NCBI GenBank assembly: GCA_965200145.1
Contig: CBDATG010000002.1
Location: 310,001 to 374,000, forward strand
Length of the DNA stretch: 64,000 bases
Reading direction: 5' to 3'
Origin: CBDATG01 sp965200145
Lineage (GTDB): Bacteria; Chloroflexota; Dehalococcoidia; Lucifugimonadales; Lucifugimonadaceae
The position numbers were made by a program, and so were the translations under genes. Shown here piece after piece: positions 45,578-54,777 of the stretch (the first letter of the stretch is position 1; each line of letters starts with the position of its first letter). A model generated the notes under the pieces. The model worked only from the letters and a program-made list of their open reading frames with translations. It was not told the origin of the DNA and made no database searches.

Positions 45578-46507
45578 TCAAGCGAAGTAGCTCAATGCGA
45601 TCGCGACCGCACCGGTTGATGACACCAACACTCCGAACGCTATGAACGAATCCGATCCCAACACTCGCACCGTACGCATGAAAAACGCCACTGCAGCATA
45701 GGATGTAGCGAACGCTATGGCGGTGCCAATCAACAGGATCCCCCAGTTCACGCCAGCGAACCCTGACTCTAGAAGCGTGCGACCCACCGCATATGCCGCC
45801 GATGCCAGTATGGCAGGCGCAGCGATCATGTACGAGTATCTGACCGCTACCATCGTCGGCAACCCCCGGCTCAATCCAGCAGCTATCGTCGACGCAGCCC
45901 TCGATATCCCTGGAATCAAGGCGATCGCCTGACCGAAGCCGATGATTATCGCATCGTTCGCCGTTATCCTGCGCGGAAGGTAACGAATATCGTCACCCGA
46001 GACGCGGACATGATTGAAGAATGCCGCGACAAACAGGAACCCACCCGAAACTACCATCATGCCGCCTGTGATCGACGGTGAGCGGAAGAAGTAGTCCGAC
46101 AAGTAGGGGTAGAGCACAGGTCCAAGTGCCAATGCCGGCAACGTGCTAACGAGTATCGCCAACAATAGATGGCGCGATGGCATCACCATGCGACTACGCA
46201 GGCGCGGACGACGATCGCCCCGAAGCCGACGCAGCTCAAGTATCTGCATCGAGTACTGGTCATCATCGCCGCCCAGCGGGATGCGCCTACCTTGGACAGC
46301 AGTACGCAGAATCATGATCCAGTCCCGCGCAAAGTAGGCAAGTATGGCGAGCAACGATCCGACATGGATCGCCGCGACGAAGCTAGATTCAGGCGGTTGC
46401 CAACCGAGTGCCCAAGCCGTAAGAATGGTGTAGCCGCTACTGCTGATCGGCAATAGCTCGGTTAACCCCTGCACGACCGCGTAGACGATGGCTTCGACAA
46501 GCGTCAA
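45578..46507 (-). CDS. uppP: Undecaprenyl-diphosphatase (BacA/UppP family)
   Basis: A 309-residue membrane phosphatase that recycles the lipid carrier of cell-wall synthesis. Both active-site motifs are recognisable: VQGLTELLPISSSGY at residues 12-26 and PGISRAASTIAAGLSRG. The residue after SSSG is usually His (His30 in E. coli) and is Tyr26 here, with the catalytic Glu17 at the right spacing. The middle loop of about 40 basic residues is longer than usual. The start is TTG at 46507. Confidence 0.88.
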   Translation of the reverse strand: MTLVEAIVYAVVQGLTELLPISSSGYTILTAWALGWQPPESSFVAAIHVGSLLAILAYFARDWIMILRTAVQGRRIPLGGDDDQYSMQILELRRLRGDRRPRLRSRMVMPSRHLLLAILVSTLPALALGPVLYPYLSDYFFRSPSITGGMMVVSGGFLFVAAFFNHVRVSGDDIRYLPRRITANDAIIIGFGQAIALIPGISRAASTIAAGLSRGLPTMVAVRYSYMIAAPAILASAAYAVGRTLLESGFAGVNWGILLIGTAIAFATSYAAVAFFMRTVRVLGSDSFIAFGVLVSSTGAVAIALSYFA

Positions 46508-46553
46508 TTACCGCGCCCGGGCCGGTCATTCGGACAGATTATCGAGGTTGGTA

Positions 46554-47729
46554 TCAAACTTCGGCGAGAACCGTGCTTCCTACCTTGTGCGCGTTAATCC
46601 AATCCCAATCAAGCTCGACTCCAATCCCGTGACCGGTTGGTGCGTAGACGTTGCCATCTGAATCTATGGCATCTATGTCGTCCGAGTAATCCTTGTACAC
46701 TGGCGATTTCGTCGTCTTGACGCGCGGATGGACCAGACCGAGTTCGTAGAAGTTCGTGTTTCGCACAGCCGACATCAGATGCCGATGCTCCGGACTCGGA
46801 CCGTGTGTCTCAACATCGAGACCTACCGACTCGCAAGCGTGGAAAATCTTCAACGCACCAGTGATGCCGCCATCTTCGTGCGCTCCTACACGCACGTAGT
46901 CTGTGCCATCGGCGATAACGAAGTTCATGTGTTGTTCAGGCAGGCGGATGTGCTCGGTCTGGAGCAACGGTGTCTTGATGAGTTGGCGCAGTTTTCGGTG
47001 CGCGAAGGTTGAAACACCGCCATCCATGTACACGTCTTCCCACCAGAAAAAGTCAGCTTCATCGCACGCCTTGCCCAGTCGCAAGGCATCACCGAAGTTC
47101 TTCACCTCATTCGCAGGATCGATCATCAAATCCATGTCGCTTCCGACTGCGTCCCTAACCGCCAAGACGTTGTCGACCTCGCGTTTGATGTCGGAGCCAG
47201 CTAGACCCCAACCGTGAATCTTGAAGGCAGGGTAACCCATTGCCTTGCAATCGCTTGCGAAGTCCGCGAAGTCAGCCGGGGTTGTTAGTCCGCCGTTCTC
47301 GTCACCGTGCAACGTCGAGGCGTACGCTGGCAATGGCTTCAACTCTCCGCCTAGAAGTTGAAACAGAGGCTCCTCGTAAACCTTCCCCGCAATGTCCCAG
47401 AGACAGATGTCGATCACACCGAGTCCAAGAGCTGCTGTGTGCCGTAACCCACGCTTGATGGCGTTGTAGTGCACTTCGCGCCGCATCGCGTCTTTGCCGA
47501 TCAGGTAAGGCGCGGCGGTACGAATATCCGGCAATGCAGTACCACCTGCGCGGGGATATTCACCTACGATACCTTGATCGGTATGAATCGACAGCACGGT
47601 ACCGCCTTGGTTCAACATGCCATCGGGCTCATACACCATGTTGAAGGTGTTGTAATCCTTCCCGACGTTTTCAAGCGCGCTCTCGTAGTGCGTCAACTCA
47701 ATCTTGGTGATGATGGCTGCTGGTCTCAT
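46554..47729 (-). CDS. Enolase-superfamily dehydratase, mandelate racemase-like (paralogue D)
   Basis: A 391-residue protein. The barrel has Lys-x-His (FKIHGW), metal ligands in LMIDPAN, WWEDVY and TEHIR, and a histidine in ETHGPSPEH. The N-terminal cap is distinct from those of the other three copies. The Lys-x-His pair is shared with paralogue A, while B and C have Lys-x-Asp, so at least two chemistries are present. The next gene upstream on this strand is a hydroxyacid dehydrogenase 57 bases away, which suggests a common pathway. Confidence 0.88.
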   Translation of the reverse strand: MRPAAIITKIELTHYESALENVGKDYNTFNMVYEPDGMLNQGGTVLSIHTDQGIVGEYPRAGGTALPDIRTAAPYLIGKDAMRREVHYNAIKRGLRHTAALGLGVIDICLWDIAGKVYEEPLFQLLGGELKPLPAYASTLHGDENGGLTTPADFADFASDCKAMGYPAFKIHGWGLAGSDIKREVDNVLAVRDAVGSDMDLMIDPANEVKNFGDALRLGKACDEADFFWWEDVYMDGGVSTFAHRKLRQLIKTPLLQTEHIRLPEQHMNFVIADGTDYVRVGAHEDGGITGALKIFHACESVGLDVETHGPSPEHRHLMSAVRNTNFYELGLVHPRVKTTKSPVYKDYSDDIDAIDSDGNVYAPTGHGIGVELDWDWINAHKVGSTVLAEV

Positions 47730-47786
47730 GACGTATCCGTTCGATGATGATTCTCAGATCGCTAGGGATCGATGTGCGTCCGCAGT

Positions 47787-48863
47787 CTACTGCCCGGGTA
47801 GCACCGCCGAAGACAGCACATCAGGACTCGATTCCATCGCAGGAGGCAACGACGCCATTCTGGTGCGATCGACCTTCTTGTTTGCGACCTCTGGGTTCTG
47901 TGCCGCCATCGGCCAATGCCCGCGCAACACCGCTGCAACCTGCTGTGAAGCACGCTGGCGACTGAGCCAAGCGGAACGCGTCGAAGTACCAGCAGAGTGT
48001 GGCGCAACGATGACGTTGTCCATCTTGAGCAATGGGTTGTTCGGATCAACCGGCTCCTGCTCGAACACATCAAGCCCAGCTCCGCGCAACAGCCCTTGGT
48101 TCAACGCTGCGATCAGATCCGCCTCCTTGACGACCGGACCCCGGCACACGTTAACGAAGTAGGCAGTCGGTTTCATCTTCTGGAAGTGCTCCAAACGGAT
48201 CATGTGCTCCGTCTCTTTGTTCAACGGAACCTGAACCGAGATGTAATCGGAGCGTTCAAACAGCTCTTCCAAAGTGAATGCCTGATCAACGGCGTACTCA
48301 TGGAACGTCCAAGGCGGGCAGTAGGGGTCGTACGCGACTACATTCATTCTCCAACCGTTGTACATCTTGCGTGCGACCTGGCGCCCGATGTTGCCGAGAC
48401 CTACCAATCCGAGCGTCTGTTGGTCGATTGGCTCAATCGGTAGCATCGCGCTGCGATCACGCCAACCACCGCCCTTGACGAGGTCATTGAATTGCACCAG
48501 CTGACGGTTCAAACACAGGATCATGGTCACAGCTTGGTTCGACACCTCTTCCATGCACATTCCCGCGCCGTTAGTAACGATGATTCCCATCTCGTTGCAC
48601 GCATCGGTATCGATATGGTTGAACCCGTGAGAGTAGACAGCCAGCACCTGCGCTTGAGCCGCGGCCTTGATGACTTGCTCCGTCCCGTAAGGCGAAGTAC
48701 GCATCATGAGCGCATCGGCATCCCGAACCAGCTCCATCGCCTCGCCTTCAGACTCAGGGTTGCCCCTCACGAACTCAACATCCAAGTCCGCCATTTCAGC
48801 CCGCTCGTAGTCCAACGGGTCGTCTTCGGAAATGCCCATGATGAGGACTTTGAACTTGGCCAT
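47787..48863 (-). CDS. D-2-hydroxyacid dehydrogenase (copy 1)
   Basis: A 358-residue NAD-dependent dehydrogenase. It has the Rossmann motif GLVGLGNIGRQVA, catalytic Arg in VCRGPVV, Glu in FEQEPVDP and His in APHSAG. It reduces 2-oxo acids or oxidises D-2-hydroxyacids in the cytoplasm; the exact substrate is unknown. The start MAKFKVLIMG at 48863 is preferred over a reading 12 codons longer. About 35 extra C-terminal residues (after NPEVANKK) are unusual for the family. The repeat R1 lies 69 bases upstream. Confidence 0.9.
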   Translation of the reverse strand: MAKFKVLIMGISEDDPLDYERAEMADLDVEFVRGNPESEGEAMELVRDADALMMRTSPYGTEQVIKAAAQAQVLAVYSHGFNHIDTDACNEMGIIVTNGAGMCMEEVSNQAVTMILCLNRQLVQFNDLVKGGGWRDRSAMLPIEPIDQQTLGLVGLGNIGRQVARKMYNGWRMNVVAYDPYCPPWTFHEYAVDQAFTLEELFERSDYISVQVPLNKETEHMIRLEHFQKMKPTAYFVNVCRGPVVKEADLIAALNQGLLRGAGLDVFEQEPVDPNNPLLKMDNVIVAPHSAGTSTRSAWLSRQRASQQVAAVLRGHWPMAAQNPEVANKKVDRTRMASLPPAMESSPDVLSSAVLPGQ

Positions 48864-48932
48864 GTCAGGAGTGTCCTTTCGGTAAGAGTGTGACGCCACG
48901 CGCGCTGTAGTGCATGGTAATACAACACGGGA

Positions 48933-49022
48933 ATTAACAGGGATGTACGGGATAGGGCAGGATATGGGGATGTCGCGTGCTACGACTTCGGCATCCTGCG
49001 TATCCTGCCTATCCCTGTTAAT
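48933..49022. repeat. Dispersed inverted repeat R1 (90 bp)
   Basis: The left arm begins ATTAACAGGGATGTACGGGA and ends GGGCAGGAT; the right arm runs from ATCCTGCGTATCCTGCCT to CCCTGTTAAT. The arms are imperfect inverted copies around a loop of about 29 bases. It is the left boundary of the restriction-modification cassette. Confidence 0.85.
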
Positions 49023-49056
49023 CCGCGCTTAACCCAGATTTCCGCTGAGGGTGCGC

Positions 49057-49953
49057 CTAGCGATAGTGAATCTCGTGGCGCGTCAGCCGTGGCGGTTGGC
49101 CTATCACCTGCACATCGAATTTGAGGGAGCGTTTGACCAGCCTCTCCGCGCTGTGAAGCCGGAACGAGAGCTGCCATCCCTGGTCGAGCACCATCAGGGA
49201 TGTCGTCTTGCTCCCCGGCCTCATCGCGATGCGAACCAGAGCCGTGGGCATGGGGACTTGCCGACCCCAAGACGAAGTCGCATCCATGTTGGACGACTCG
49301 ATGGACATTGTGGAATTGTGCTTGTAGACCTTGTAGTAGTCATAGGTTCCGAGCATGTACCGCATCAGCGTCGCCGCCTTCTCCGAAGCGTCTTGGGCGA
49401 ACTGACGTTCGACCTCGCGGATGAAGGCGCGCTGCAACGGCATGTATACGCGGTCCGCTTTGTCCTCGATGCAACTCCAACGCGTCTTTCTGTCCTCCAA
49501 CGGTTGCAGGTAATCCCAGACCTGCGCCGTCTCCTGGCGGTATGCATCGGAGCATTCAGCACCGAGCCATCGCTGGGCGAAATCGATCCGCGGCGAGAGC
49601 CGGGAGTTGCGGATAGCGGTGCTCCTGACCTTCGCTGAGATACCGATGAGACCGCCTCGCGATGTCTCAAGCACTATGTCTCTCACGTCGCCGGGGATTC
49701 CGGCTTGGTCGCTCTGGAGAACGACTCCCTCCACCAGTCCCGGTTTCAGACGCGGCTCGTTGCCGAGGATGAACTCAACCGCCTTGCTCGATGCGTCTGC
49801 TCTTTCCTGACGTTGCGAGTCGTCAAGCCCGTCGAAGTATCTCTTGGCGACCTGGCAGGCGCTTCCGGACACCGTGATGCCCAGACGGTTCGCGAACTCA
49901 TTCGCCAGCGCGTACTCGAACGACTTCCCAGATGCTGTCTGGCTGATCGCCAA
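49057..49953 (-). CDS. Type II restriction endonuclease, HaeIII-family-like
   Basis: A 298-residue protein. The start GKSFEYALANEFANRL and the segment GDVRDIVLETSRGGLIGISA, followed by K and RNSRLSPRIDFAQRWLG, match my recollection of HaeIII-type endonucleases, with Asp and the Ala-Lys pair of a PD-(D/E)xK core. It cuts DNA that the partner does not protect. It starts six bases after the methyltransferase stop, so the two form an operon. HaeIII itself is paired with a cytosine methylase, whereas the partner here is an adenine methylase, so the target site probably differs. Confidence 0.68.
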   Translation of the reverse strand: MAISQTASGKSFEYALANEFANRLGITVSGSACQVAKRYFDGLDDSQRQERADASSKAVEFILGNEPRLKPGLVEGVVLQSDQAGIPGDVRDIVLETSRGGLIGISAKVRSTAIRNSRLSPRIDFAQRWLGAECSDAYRQETAQVWDYLQPLEDRKTRWSCIEDKADRVYMPLQRAFIREVERQFAQDASEKAATLMRYMLGTYDYYKVYKHNSTMSIESSNMDATSSWGRQVPMPTALVRIAMRPGSKTTSLMVLDQGWQLSFRLHSAERLVKRSLKFDVQVIGQPPRLTRHEIHYR

Positions 49954-49958
49954 GGCCG

Positions 49959-50774
49959 CTAACCCAGGTTCACGATCAACACTTCGCGGGAGCGTTTGTC
50001 GTTTGCCATCCCGTATGTCCAGCTCGGCGTGAGAATCTCGTAGCCGCTGTACAGGTCGCGTACCGCAGGGCAGTCGTTGTACGACAGCACCCAGCTGTCA
50101 CGTGCCTTCAGCAGCCTGGACAGCGCTAGGTGGTCGAAGCCGTCGTGCATGTCGCCGCGGAAACCGTACAGGTTGCTGTCGATCATGTACGGCGGGTCGC
50201 AGTACATCACGCAGTCGTCAGGCGCGTCTGAGATCGCCTCGGTGAAGTCGCGATGGTCAACGGTGAGGTTCGACGCCTGGAACGTCCGGAGCCTTTGAAT
50301 CGAGCTCTCTGTGAATCGGGGATGTCCCGGCGACATGCCACCTGCGAGAGTGACTCCCGAGAACGACGCGCGGTTGAGGGCGTAGAACGTGCCGGCGCGC
50401 TGGACCGGGTCAGACATCCCGTCGAAGTCCCGTTGCAGCTCGTAGAACTGAGCGTGGGCCATGGGCAGCAGCTTCGCCGCCTCATCGGCCACCGCTTCGG
50501 GATCCTTGAGCAGCTGCTGCCAGAACGTCACCAGCGGCTCGAACAGGTCGGATGCCCTTACCCACATGCCGCCCGCGGCGCAAGCGAGTTCGACCGAGCC
50601 GCCGCCCAGGAACGGCGACACCACCGTGCTGGTGTCCGGAGGTATCAGTTCTAAGATCGTCTTCACTGCGCGCGACTTGCCGCCGGGGTACCTGAGCGGC
50701 GAACGCGCATCGCGCAGGAACTTGGCATCCAAACGCCTCGGCGGGGATGTCAGCAGTGCAGGCTCAACTGCCAT
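49959..50774 (-). CDS. Dam/D12-class N6-adenine DNA methyltransferase
   Basis: A 271-residue methylase of the D12 class. Recognisable are LRYPGGKSRAVKTIL (motif X), VVSPFLGGGSVELACAA (motif I) and VMYCDPPYM (motif IV DPPY). It methylates adenine in a short DNA site with S-adenosylmethionine. Together with the adjoining endonuclease it forms a restriction-modification pair lying between repeats R1 and R2. Its ATG lies ten bases from the end of R2. Confidence 0.92.
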   Translation of the reverse strand: MAVEPALLTSPPRRLDAKFLRDARSPLRYPGGKSRAVKTILELIPPDTSTVVSPFLGGGSVELACAAGGMWVRASDLFEPLVTFWQQLLKDPEAVADEAAKLLPMAHAQFYELQRDFDGMSDPVQRAGTFYALNRASFSGVTLAGGMSPGHPRFTESSIQRLRTFQASNLTVDHRDFTEAISDAPDDCVMYCDPPYMIDSNLYGFRGDMHDGFDHLALSRLLKARDSWVLSYNDCPAVRDLYSGYEILTPSWTYGMANDKRSREVLIVNLG

Positions 50775-50784
50775 GAGGACTCGG

Positions 50785-50856
50785 ATTCACAGGGATGTAC
50801 AGGATAGGGGTGTTATTCCCTATATTATCCTGCGTGTCCTGCATATCCCTGTGAAT
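50785..50856. repeat. Dispersed inverted repeat R2 (72 bp)
   Basis: The ends are perfectly inverted: ATTCACAGGGAT at the left and ATCCCTGTGAAT at the right, with CAGGAT-type units inside. The right arm is coding on the minus strand: it specifies the last 11 residues (FTGICRTRRII) and stop of the surface protein at 50820-54708. Confidence 0.85.
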
Positions 50857-53800
50857 ATGATCAAGCCTAGTGCAAGCATCATCACTAACGCGATGATGTC
50901 GGGTGCCGCGCCGCCCGCTTCCGGTAAGTCTTCCTCTGGCGCAGGAGTCGCCGGGATGGACGGGACGGTGCCTAGCTTTGCTACCGCTACAGTTGCGGGT
51001 AGCGTTGACGCTGCGCCGCACACTGTTAGGTCGCCGGCTTCGGCGCGGACCTTGGTCGTCAGGATGCCTAGGCCACCGTCTGCTGCGCGTTGTACTGCTA
51101 CTACGTTGGACAGGTCGGCGCGGAACTGGTCTGGGAACGGTAGGCAGACGCTTAGCGGGTCTTCTAGGAAGTAGTCCGTCAGCGGTGCTTGGCCGGACTG
51201 CAGGATTGCGTTGATGTCGTAGTAGTTGCCGGCAACGGACATGCTGGCGCCCGGGATGGGGATTGGCGGTGGCAATGCTGACACGGCCGCGGTTACGCCT
51301 AGGAGTGTGCGGTCTGGGACCGCGCCTGCGGTTGCTGATACGGTGAACCCATCGCCGGTAAAGGTGCCGCCGGAAACGGGCGTGAAGACCGTGTATGTTG
51401 CGCCCGCGTCGTCTGTCAGCTCAGTCGGTATCACGCCCGCGGGATTGACAGGGTCGGGTTGCGGCGTGGGCTGGCTGGGCGCGCGTGAGACTCTTATCGT
51501 GAACGTTGCGATGCACGGCGCGCGGTCCGCGGCGGTAATCTCTGTTGCGCCATCATGGTGGCTCAGGCAGATCCCATCCGGCTGGGCTTCGGCTGTCACT
51601 CTGTATGTACCTGGCGAGCTCGGTGCGGTGTAGGTCACTCGGCGGGTGTTGGCCGGGTCGGCGAAAGTGCCTCCGCCGGAGCCTTGTTCGTTCCATCGGA
51701 ATGCCAACAAGCTGTCCGCGCTGGTTGCGAGGGCGTTGTCGAGTGCCTGTTGGGCGTTGTAGATGTTGACTGTGAGCCTTATCTCCTGGCCAGCCGGGAT
51801 GCCGATGACACGCACGTCTGGCACGATGGAATCGACCTCGGGGACGCTGACTCTCGTGGCTGCGTTAACGGTTGTGGTGTCGCTCGGGATGCTGCCGACG
51901 ACAGAGCGCAGCTCCACCTCGTACGTGATGCCGGAGTCTAGCTCGGTCAAGCGATGTGACTGCCTCGAACCCCTGTCTCCGGTGTGTTCCACTGTCATCC
52001 AGTCTGACCATGTCGTCGTGTCGGAACGGCGTGTGCGGTACTGGTAGCTGTCGACATTGAAGCCGGCCGGACCGTCCCATCGCAGTACCAGTGTGCCGGA
52101 CTCTTCGACGATCTCGAAGTTCGGCGGCGGATCAAGGTCAGCCGGAAGCAACAGTGTCACAGGTCGGCTATTCCCCGTTGTCGTCACGACGCGGATTTGA
52201 ACTTGATAGCTCCTCGCTGCTACCGTGCCGCTGATGGTAGCTGACTTCGTCCCAGCTGCAGGCGTGATGGCTAATGCAATCCAGTGTTCTGTCCACTCTG
52301 CGTCAGGGTCAGACGGCAACACTCGATATCGTATCTGATATGCGAGGAATGATGCGCTTGCGGCGTGATCGAAGCTCACTTCCAGTCCGTCTGCGTCTGG
52401 AGCTACTGCGCCGCCGGTTGGCGCGGCGACTGTGGGACTGGCAGTTTGCGGTGGGGACCAATGCGGCAGGACGTAGCACTCTGGGATATCGCCGTTCAGG
52501 TATGCGTCGCCTAGCGTTCCGACGGTGGAGCCGGTTGGACACGACGTGCCGCTTGGCTGGTATCCTGCGCTCGCGCCCGCGTTAACATAGTAGTCTGTCG
52601 AGTCCAGGTCCAGGTTTGCGGGTGTTGTACCGCCGGCCGCAGCGGTCATCGCGGCCTTAATGGCAGTGAGGAGGTCGTCGGACGCGGTTGCGCCAGCGTA
52701 TGCGACTATGTTGTATCTAATGCCGGCGAAGAGCTTGTTTGCATAGTAGTGCTCGGTGGCGGCGTTACCGGCCAGTCCCAGTCCCAAGTAGCTGACGGGT
52801 GCGCTTGCCGTTGCGGGTTTGTCACCCAGGTTCCGCAACGCCTCGAACCAGCGGGTATTGATGCGTGTCAAAGCGTTGTCGCGGAGGTCGAGTCCGTTGA
52901 TGTGTGTCATCGTGTCGAACACTCTTCCGGGGATGCCAGTGTCGGTCAAAGCGTTGCCGTTCAGATGCAACGCGTTGCCAGTCCTGGCGGTGCCGGGGAT
53001 AGCACCCAGTCCGGCGAAAAGGTCGGCGGGCAGCGCGACGAGCTCGTTGTAGCTAAGGTCGAGCCAGCGTAGCGGCAGGCCTTGGAAGAGACGCGGCGGG
53101 ACCGATGTCAAGGCGTTGCCGGACAGATCGATGTGCGCGACGTTGACCAAGTACGCGAAGTCATGCCAGTCTATAGTTGTCAACTTGGCAGATGCTGGGC
53201 TGGTCCTGTCTGGGCTCAGGTTGAGGGTGTTGGAAGCGGTAGTCGCGGCATAGTCGCGCAGATTGTCGATCGAGACGTTCTGAGTATCGGTGGCTGATGT
53301 GCAAGAGCCCAGGTTGGTGATGTCTGATGGCACCGGGCCTGAGACGCCGTCGGCGAACGTGTCATCCTTTAGGAGTCGGATGATCTCGTTTGCGACGGCT
53401 AGAGTTCGTGTGCATAGATTCACCGTCTGCGTGCCGGTTTGGCCGCGGTCGAGTGCCATGTATCGGTCGTGTCCCCAACCTTTCAGCACCGGTAGTGTTG
53501 TCTCGTCGCCGAAGTCCCACACATCAGTTCGCGGTGCTGTGGTTGCGAGCTGTGTGATGGAACCGTCGATGGGGTAATCGTCCCATCCATCGAATGGTCC
53601 CGTATACCCTGTTGCGGCGGTCATTGCGGCATATGTCGCGGTAGATACGCCTGTTGTTACGCCTGTTGCGCGGCTCGCCGTCGTCGAGTTGTTGCCATCG
53701 CTGGCGTCGGTTGTGCTGTCTCCGACGCAGTTGATGAACTGTCCTTGGTTGTTCTGCGATTCTCCGGCGACGAGTCCGGTTCTTCGCAATTGGTCAGTTC

Positions 53801-54708
53801 GTCCGTCGACATCGCCGGAGAAGTAGCTGTTTAAGCATGTTGATCTGTGAATTGGGTTTGTGCCGCGCTGGTGTTCGAACTCGCCCCCCAGGCCGCCGTT
53901 GCGTATCCCGTCCAAACCGATTCTGGCACCTTGGACGTAGGAGTGGGCGATGAGTCCGTGCCCGGCAGTGACATGTGTTGTTACGATCCCAGCGATGCCG
54001 CCGTTCTTGCCGCCTTTTTCGACATATCCGCCTCGCACATAGCTGCCGATGACGGTGCCTTCGAGTCTGCCGACGATGCCGCCAGATTGCCCTCCGGTTC
54101 CGGAGTATCTGGAGTTGATTGCACCGATTCCTTCGATCACCCCCGTGTAACTCAATGTGGCGACTAACCCGAAGCAGCAGGAGTTTTCGTCTTGCCGGTC
54201 GTTGTTTTCGATTCTGAAGCCGTTGCCGACGATCTTCGCAGTGTAAGCATCCCGCGTGAAACCCTCGTCGCCGAGGCTGCCTAATGTGATGCGCCCGCCG
54301 GCGAGGTTGATGTCGTCAACCAGCTCGTAACCGATGCAGGATGGTTGTTCTGGAGTCAGGGCATTGTCGTCGTGGTCGCGCGCTGGGCAACCGGCGCCAG
54401 TCATGGCATTCGGATACGCGGTGGCCCAGGCGGTGTTGGTTGCAATGAGAGGCGCGCCGCGACTCTCAGGCGTGCCGTTCCCATCTAGGTCGTAGTGGAT
54501 CGCCCGCCACTGGTTGGCGTTCGATACCTCAATGAGACCATCGTCGTCGACGTCGTAATCGACCAGCGGGGTCGTCTGCGCCGCCGAGTAGTCTGCGTTA
54601 CCCCCGACGAAGACACCGGCGAGCAGCAGTAACGCTACGCTAACTAGAACTAATTTGCGAAAACGGGGGGGGGGTCAAGGGAACTATGGAATTTACAGGG
54701 ATATGCAT
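50820..54708 (-). pseudogene. Giant surface protein, copy 1, out of frame at a C10 tract (probably phase-off)
   Basis: The ATG at 54708 gives MHIPVNSIVPLT and, 5 codons after the tract, a stop. The tract is ten C on the minus strand (54665-54674). With nine it would read through a signal peptide into a protein of about 1,295 residues. In the long frame one sees a calcium-loop-like DYDVDDDGLIEV, GLUG-like repeats (GGIVGRLEGTVIGSYV), leucine-rich repeats (LDLSYNELVALPADLF), fibronectin-III-like domains, a conserved C-terminal module, and LPEAGG with a membrane helix and basic tail. The tail is encoded by repeat R2. Intact coding follows the tract without other stops, so I read it as switched off rather than decayed. 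A sequencing error in the tract is the alternative. Confidence 0.78.
54665..54674 (-). repeat. Homopolymer tract C10 in the 5' end of surface protein copy 1
   Basis: Ten consecutive G on the plus strand, 34 bases after the start codon on the coding strand. Nine would restore the frame. The homologous position in copy 2 has eight and is in frame. Confidence 0.85.
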
Positions 54709-54777
54709 GATACGGCAGGACAGCTATGTTGTTCGCATTATACATGTATCCTGCGTATCCTGCGCATCATTGTTAAT
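54690..54777. repeat. Dispersed inverted repeat R3 (88 bp)
   Basis: The left arm (ATTTACAGGGATATGCATGA, then CGGCAGGA) contains the start codon of surface protein copy 1. The right arm (ATCCTGCGTATCCTGCGCAT, ending TTAAT) encodes, on the minus strand, the tail LTMMRRIRRIHV of copy 2. One element therefore bounds both genes. Confidence 0.85.

Noticed and set aside
54404..54406. ATG at 54404 as true start of surface protein copy 1
   Set aside because: It would remove the signal peptide and calcium-loop-like segment that copy 2 has and that are encoded intact upstream in the same frame.
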